Assembly: GCA_950295325.1 (NCBI GenBank)
Contig: OX485806.1
Location: 11,596,001-11,660,000, forward strand
Reading direction: 5' to 3'
DNA: 64,000 nucleotides
Origin: Polytrichum commune
Taxonomy: Eukaryota; Streptophyta; Polytrichopsida; Polytrichales; Polytrichaceae
This document shows, piece after piece, positions 59,188 through 64,000 of the stretch; position 1 is the stretch's first letter, and the number at the start of each line of letters is the position of its first letter. The position numbers and the translations under genes are program-made. Below the pieces are notes generated by a model. That model saw nothing but the letters and a program-made list of their open reading frames with translations, was not told where the DNA came from and did not search any database.

Positions 59188-59200
59188 GCCTCCTGCAATG
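59188..59200 (-). promoter_or_regulatory. Splice acceptor just upstream of the gene A start codon
   Basis: On the minus strand CATACCATTGCAG is followed by GAGGC and then ATG at 59,187. The five exon bases before ATG would give a non-zero phase if coding, unlike all other introns here, which favours a non-coding leader exon further upstream. Confidence 0.5.
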
Positions 59201-59254
59201 GTATGTGAAATAAGTTAATCTTCAAGCCACATTAATGCATCACTCAACTCAACA

Positions 59255-59668
59255 TTAATGCTTTCACTCGATCGAGTGAAAGTGAGCCATGGTTGTCCAT
59301 GGCACAAGCAGGCAGTCAGCACGCGAGCGCTGGTCCACTTTCACTCGATCGAGTGAAAGTGGACCGTGGCCAGCCATGGCTCTCAGGCAGCCAGCACGCC
59401 AGCGCTGGGCCACTTTCACTCGATCGAGTGAAAGTGGCCAGTGGCCAGCCATGGCTCTCAGGCAGCCAGCACGCCAGCGCTGGGCCACTTTCACTCGATC
59501 GAGTGAAAGTGGCCAGTGGCCAGCCATGGCTCAGGCAGCCAGCACGCCAGCGCTGGGCCACTTTCACTCGATCGAGTGAAAGTGGCCAGTGGCCAGCCAT
59601 GGCTCAGGCAGCCAGCACGCCAACGCTGGGCCACTTTCACTCGATCGAGTGAAAGTGGCCCAGCGCCT
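59255..59668. repeat. Palindrome array 2: six copies, 73-77-bp period, upstream of gene A
   Basis: The same palindromic core as array 1 (22-bp symmetric unit) is at 59,261-59,282, 59,338-59,359, 59,413-59,434, 59,488-59,509, 59,561-59,582 and 59,634-59,655. Spacers contain CCATGGCTC(TC)AGGCAGCCAGCACGCCAGCGCTGGG-type text, itself with GCCAGTGGCCAGCC. Perfect symmetry reaches 34 bp in copy 2 (GGTCC...GGACC) and 42 bp in copy 6 (59,624-59,665, CGCTGGGCC...GGCCCAGCG). The array ends about 65 bp above the acceptor and probably lies in a leader intron or the promoter of gene A. Confidence 0.95.
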
Positions 59669-60730
59669 CCAACCCTGAAGAGTGTCCGTACAGTCAGGTG
59701 TGAACGGGGATATTTCCCACCACTATATCTTGAAATATACTTCTTATTTCTATGTCTTTGACATTCAATGCAAGCCGGGAAGTGTACCTGATGTGTGAAG
59801 AGTATGGATGTATATTTGCTACTCAGTCTCTGCTTGCACGACCTTCACTTGGAATCAACAATAAGAGCAGGAGTGGGGATTTTACATAAGTTCTGATTAC
59901 TGTAGAAACCAATACCATGTCTTGCTACATGGATCAAGATGGAGGTTATTTAATATTGTGTACAGGAATATGGCTAATCTGAATGCTTATGCTGCAAGGA
60001 TTCAGGGGCCTGGATTGAAAAAGAAAAACCAGAATGTGATTAGGTTCCAGTTGTAAATACCTCAAAAAGTGAGCATATCGAAGGAAAATTCAAGATGCCG
60101 ATTGCACTGAACAAATTTAGGATGCTGGGGGTGAAGATTTCAATGAAGCATAGCAAACAAACAATGTGGAACACGAAAATTGACTTAATACACTTGGAGG
60201 CTCCAGGTGCATACTCTTTAGAAATCAAGAGTATCAGGGTGAACATCCCGAATCCATGGAGATGGAACAAACAAAAGAAGATTTCTTAATAAGAATTCAG
60301 GGTGCCTAATGTATAGAAAAACGTCAAGCAAAATGCATTCAATGAAATAAACATAACCAGGATGCTCTTTGTGATATACTGAGTGGATCCCAGGTGTGGA
60401 TGGCACTTCAGGAGGGTGGAGGAATGTGCGAAAAGGGAGATATGATGCAGATTGTGAATTGAAAAAAGGAAGATGCAGATTGTTGAGCAATGTGCATACT
60501 AGAGGCAGAGCTCAACCACATTGGAGTGAACCAGGTGCATACTACAAGATATCAACCAGATTTCAATGAAACAAGGTGCATACTAGAAGAGATCAACCGG
60601 ATGGCAGTGAAGCAAGGTGCAAGGTGCATACTAGATCAGCAATTTCAATGAAGCAAGGAGCATAGACGAAGGCAAATGCATAATACACTTGGAGCCGGGT
60701 GCGGAGAGGGAGAGGGTGCACAATATTGCA
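59669..60730. repeat. Degenerate repeats of CAGGTGCATAC / ATTTCAATGAAGCA
   Basis: Short blocks AATTTCAATGAAGCA, AGGTGCATACTAGA, GAGATCAACC and ACACTTGGAGGC recur irregularly from about 60,030 to 60,720. Frames on both strands are by-products of the repeats. The stretch may be part of the gene A leader region. Confidence 0.5.
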
Positions 60731-60960
60731 ACGGAAGAACCAAGAGGAGAAAACACTAGGATCGAAGAGGAGAAAACACAATGAAAGTGTTGAGCGGGGG
60801 AGGTCATTCTGGACCCAAGATTGGGAACGGCCACGTCCCTTCGCCCAAGTGCCGATGGTCAGGATTGTGCCGTCAATAATGGACGGCCCAGATCCTAGAC
60901 GCCGGACCATGATGGGCGGACGAGTAGGCTAGGGTGTAGTTTCACCCGTTCTCATTAAGG
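60690..60960 (-). promoter_or_regulatory. Possible promoter and leader of gene A
   Basis: Read on the minus strand the segment is C/T-rich with CCTCTCCCTCTCCGCACC and GTTTTCTCCTCTTC stretches typical of plant leaders. It is preceded by a GGGCCGTCC element and a GGCCGTC...GACGGC hairpin near 60,875. This is a guess from composition only. Confidence 0.25.
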
Positions 60961-60969
60961 AGGGTGTGG

Positions 60970-62068
60970 GTTAGTAGGAAGGGTACTTCCTACTAACTGT
61001 AGAGGGTATTGATTGCAAACTGTATGATGTTAGTTGGTGCTTTCACTTATGATTCACTTAACTTACCAAATGAGCTTTCGTCCAAATGGCTTGATTCCAT
61101 CACAATGGTTCAATTTAGATATGATACGGCCACCGCCACCGCTTGGCTGGTACATAAACCGAAACCCCTATATTTGAATGGTATGGGGTTCAGTGAGGAT
61201 CAAAGAGCAAACATCAAGAAGACACGTTTAAAAGAGTGTACTATGTATTGAAACGTTGATAATCTCTACTCTCAAAAACGATTCAGTTGAATGGACCTAT
61301 ATATATGCAGCTCAAAAATTATACATATACACATACATATTCATATACATATATATTTCACCACATGTAAGAAGGTACTACACCGTTTATGATGTTTAGT
61401 GTCAAGTGCACAATTTGCGAAGGGCCTAAACTAGATGCCGGCGGGGTCTCAAAGTGTCAAGGCTAGCCTACTAATTGCCCATATGATACAATTCATCAAC
61501 ATAAGTAACATGTTTAAGCAAAAATATTAATTGAAAAATCTACATTATGACAGTGAGAGTAGCACATTGGAATACTTTGGACGACAATTTAGCGCTCCCT
61601 TGTAGTCCAAATATTTCTTTTCTGAGCAATTTTGTCTTGAAATCATCATCAAAACCTTGAGTTTAATTTCCGAGTGAAAAATAAGGTGGGGTGATCAAAC
61701 CTAAAAAGTTTAATTTGTTTACTAGGCCCTGCATTCAATAAGTATTGTTACATTGTTTATGGTGTTTAGTGTCAGGGAATAAATTTGAAGGGTTGCTTGT
61801 ATTTCATAAGGAAGGGTAACTTAAAATTTTCCCTTTCAAAATGAAGGGTTAGCTCAAAAATTGCCCTTCATGTATGTATTGAAATTTTTGTTCAAAGTGC
61901 ACATTATCATGTTTATCATTTAAGCGATGTTCAATACTATTATAATATAAGTGAGACCAAACTTAAAGAACACACATGGTGAAAAGATAGAATAATAATT
62001 TCAATAATGAAACATTGATGTTTGAGTATATTGAAACGGTACTGACATTTCAACATATTGGTACAGTC
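60970..62068. other. No gene; family D copy at 61,135-61,285
   Basis: Carries a family D fragment (TATTTGAATGGTATGGGGTT ... GACACGTTTAAAAGAG) and AT-rich text with GTTTATGATGTTTAGTGTCA at 61,384 and 61,756. No open frame of interest. Confidence 0.4.
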
Positions 62069-63872
62069 TAACCTTGATAATATCACAGCATCCGTTTCAC
62101 CATAAAGTGTGATATAAGCATTGAAGGTGTCATATTTGATAATGTCACATTCTGAAGATTTGTGCATAATGTGATATTATCAAAAAAAATAGGTAGACAA
62201 TCAAAATAAAATTTCAATGTAAAAAAAGAAAATAACAAATACAAGACTTCAATGTTTTTACATGTAAACTCTAATTCAAAATTGTGAATAACAGCAAGAG
62301 CACATCATAATCTGTCATTGAGACCAGGTAAAGACCTCTCACTAGAGACAAAGGAGCTTCTAATGTCACATTGTTTTAGTGATGTTTATTGTCCAACACC
62401 AATTCTAATGAGTTTGTTATGGATTTTTTCCATTCCTAACAACTCCTGGGTGTTGAAAATCTGAAAACCTTGGCTAACCATAAAATTCAAAACATCTTTA
62501 GCATATTTTTGTGCATGATCGCTTAGCTATACTACTTTAGACTCGTCATCACAGTGACTGCTATCAACAATCAATGGGTCTTCTTCCATGGAATCACTAG
62601 CTTCCAATGTAGCAACAACAACAAAAACAACAACACAACGAATAACACCTGCACTGCAAACCAATTGAACTAATTTAGCTTAAGTCGACACTTACTCTGT
62701 ACCTAGACCAGCTCACCTAACCGTAGAACTTAACTAACATCCCAAATTACTTCACACAAGCCGAAACCCTCATAGACACATATTAGGTGAACACATGTGA
62801 CGGAAGGTGGGATGCATATTAGAGGCCGAGAAGTCTTGCAGACCTTGGACAACTAACCAACTAATTCAACTATCAGTTAACTAGTTGCCTTTCGTAACTA
62901 TAGTTGTTTGTGATTTGACCTGCCAAAAAATGTAGTTAACTATAGTTGTTTTGATTTTGGTATGCCAAAAAATCTAGTTAACTATAGTTATATCTAGTTA
63001 ACTAAAGTTGGGCACAACCTGTAGTGTAGTACCATGACAGATCATAGCATCTATATATTTTCCTTCTCTTTTATTCAAAATTTAAATTTGGGACTTGATT
63101 CCAGTTGTGATCCGCACTCAATCAACACCCAATGAGCATCATGATGATGACTTCATTATGTCTAAGTTACTTAGAGTATAATGGGTTCTAGTCCTTCTTG
63201 GGATGGGCCTTCATGGGTGACAAACATAAGGTCTATTATAGAAGTTATGTAATATACGTTAATTCAAAAATGAAATAACTTGTTGGTTGACTCCTTACAT
63301 TTTTTGGAACTCTCAAGTTGTAGTTGGTTGAATTTTTTTCTAGTTAACTATAGTTGTTTTTTAATATGGTCTTAAATATTTCTAGTTAACTATAGTTGTT
63401 CTTCAAATTGGTTTGAAAATTTCCTAGTTAACTATAGTTGTTTTCTAATGTCTTGAAAAAACTCTAGTTAACTCTAGTTATTTTGGCAGTTGTTTAAGGT
63501 CTGAAGTCTTGACAGTGCCGTCCCATACAACACCTTTGAGTGCCGTGTATAGACAACACCGTTCAAAGTTGGTGCACATGGGCGGCTCATGACCATGTGA
63601 ATAGCATTGCATTATCACAGGGGGCGGCTCATGACCCTTTTGGCTATTACAATCTGTCCATCCAACCATCACATACAATCCATCCATAATTGATATTATA
63701 ACGTTCACACTACGGATTTTGGAGTATTTTGGAGTATTTTGGATGTATTTTGGATTTTGGATAGTGGCATTGTCTAGGATGATAGGGATAATAACAAGGG
63801 AGTTTTACACTAAGAAAATCGGTTTCAAACTTTAAGGTGTTCTATTACCAAGGGTGACATTATCAAGGTTAA
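62069..63872. mobile_element. Possible pogo/mariner-like element bounded by AACCTTGATAAT repeats
   Basis: AACCTTGATAATATCACA near 62,071 and, in reverse complement, AACCTTGATAATGTCACC near 63,853-63,871 are inverted. The left flank CAGTCTAACCTTGATAATA resembles the CAGTAGAACCTC-type ends of plant pogo-like elements. Additional TGTGATATTATC copies lie inside at 62,168. No transposase or secure TA duplication was found. Confidence 0.35.
62890..63480 (+). repeat. Two clusters of CTAGTTAACTATAGTTGTTT
   Basis: About eight copies in one orientation fall in two groups, 62,896-63,010 and 63,340-63,480, with spacing near 40 bp within the second group (about 63,340, 63,381, 63,424, 63,463). The unit contains GTTAAC and AACTATAGTT, both self-complementary. 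The ~330-bp gap between the groups has none. Confidence 0.75.
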
Positions 63873-64000
63873 TAGAATGTATCAATGATAATCTCGAGGA
63901 CAACAAGAAAGCAGTAGTAGAAAGATGTAAGAAATTCACAATCTAAATCACTCTTGAAATCTTCTATCCTTCACGGACATTTATAGAGGGACCGGTGGCC

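Noticed and set aside
59264-59652. Long open frames on both strands encoding repeated LSLDRVKV-type peptides
   Set aside because: The frames arise because the palindromic repeat is stop-free on both strands. There is no domain and the array lies upstream of a splice acceptor.
59255-59668. CRISPR-like appearance of palindrome array 2
   Set aside because: Spacers are near-identical between units, the repeats are symmetric, and the context is a plant genome with introns. It is a tandem array, not a CRISPR.
49246-59668. The whole locus as one transposon with terminal repeats
   Set aside because: I looked near 48.9-49.2 and 59.7-60.9 kb for inverted ends and a target duplication and found none, so mobility remains only a possibility.

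Overview
The window looks like a gene-poor part of a large land-plant nuclear genome. It is AT-rich, dense in short transposon remnants (hAT-type, PIF/Harbinger-like and foldback MITEs), and its genes have GT-AG introns. The genes that can be read belong to plant-type families: small heavy-metal-associated (HMA) domain proteins and an FCP1/NIF-like phosphatase domain. Their style would suit a non-seed plant, but the species cannot be fixed from the sequence. No rRNA, tRNA, CRISPR array or organellar segment was seen.

Layout. 1-28 kb holds no gene I can support. It contains tandem and dispersed repeats, a hAT element with an intact 8-bp target duplication (2,557-3,687), a second hAT transposase remnant near 11.5 kb, three MITEs with 3-bp target duplications, and several foldback elements. 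28-35.5 kb carries two convergent HMA genes (HMA1 + strand, HMA2 - strand) that appear to be arms of an old inverted duplication. 40-48 kb is a set of three tandem units of about 3 kb. Two carry HMA genes (HMA3, HMA4) in which every cysteine of the metal-binding motif is serine. The third has lost the HMA coding part.

49-59.7 kb, all on the minus strand, is the most unusual part. Gene A (54,645-59,187, four exons, 1,353 aa as modelled) has a ParB/DGQHR-like motif, then a segment that resembles a degenerate beta-class (N4/N6) DNA methyltransferase, then a long acidic and repeat-rich tail. Its first intron holds three copies, and the stretch just upstream of its ATG holds six copies, of a perfect palindrome (core TTTCACTCGATCGAGTGAAA). 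Downstream lie gene B, with an FCP1/NIF-like phosphatase domain, and two more exons (gene C) encoding a duplicated ~35-residue module. Every intron inferred inside these genes is phase 0.

Working idea: genes A-C form a domesticated or mobile locus in which a prokaryote-like ParB/methyltransferase fold sits beside its own palindromic, possibly operator-like, repeats. The exon structure and the palindromes are read directly. The fold assignments rest on motif recognition, and the functional link is inference. 60-64 kb returns to repeats and a possible pogo/mariner-like element.
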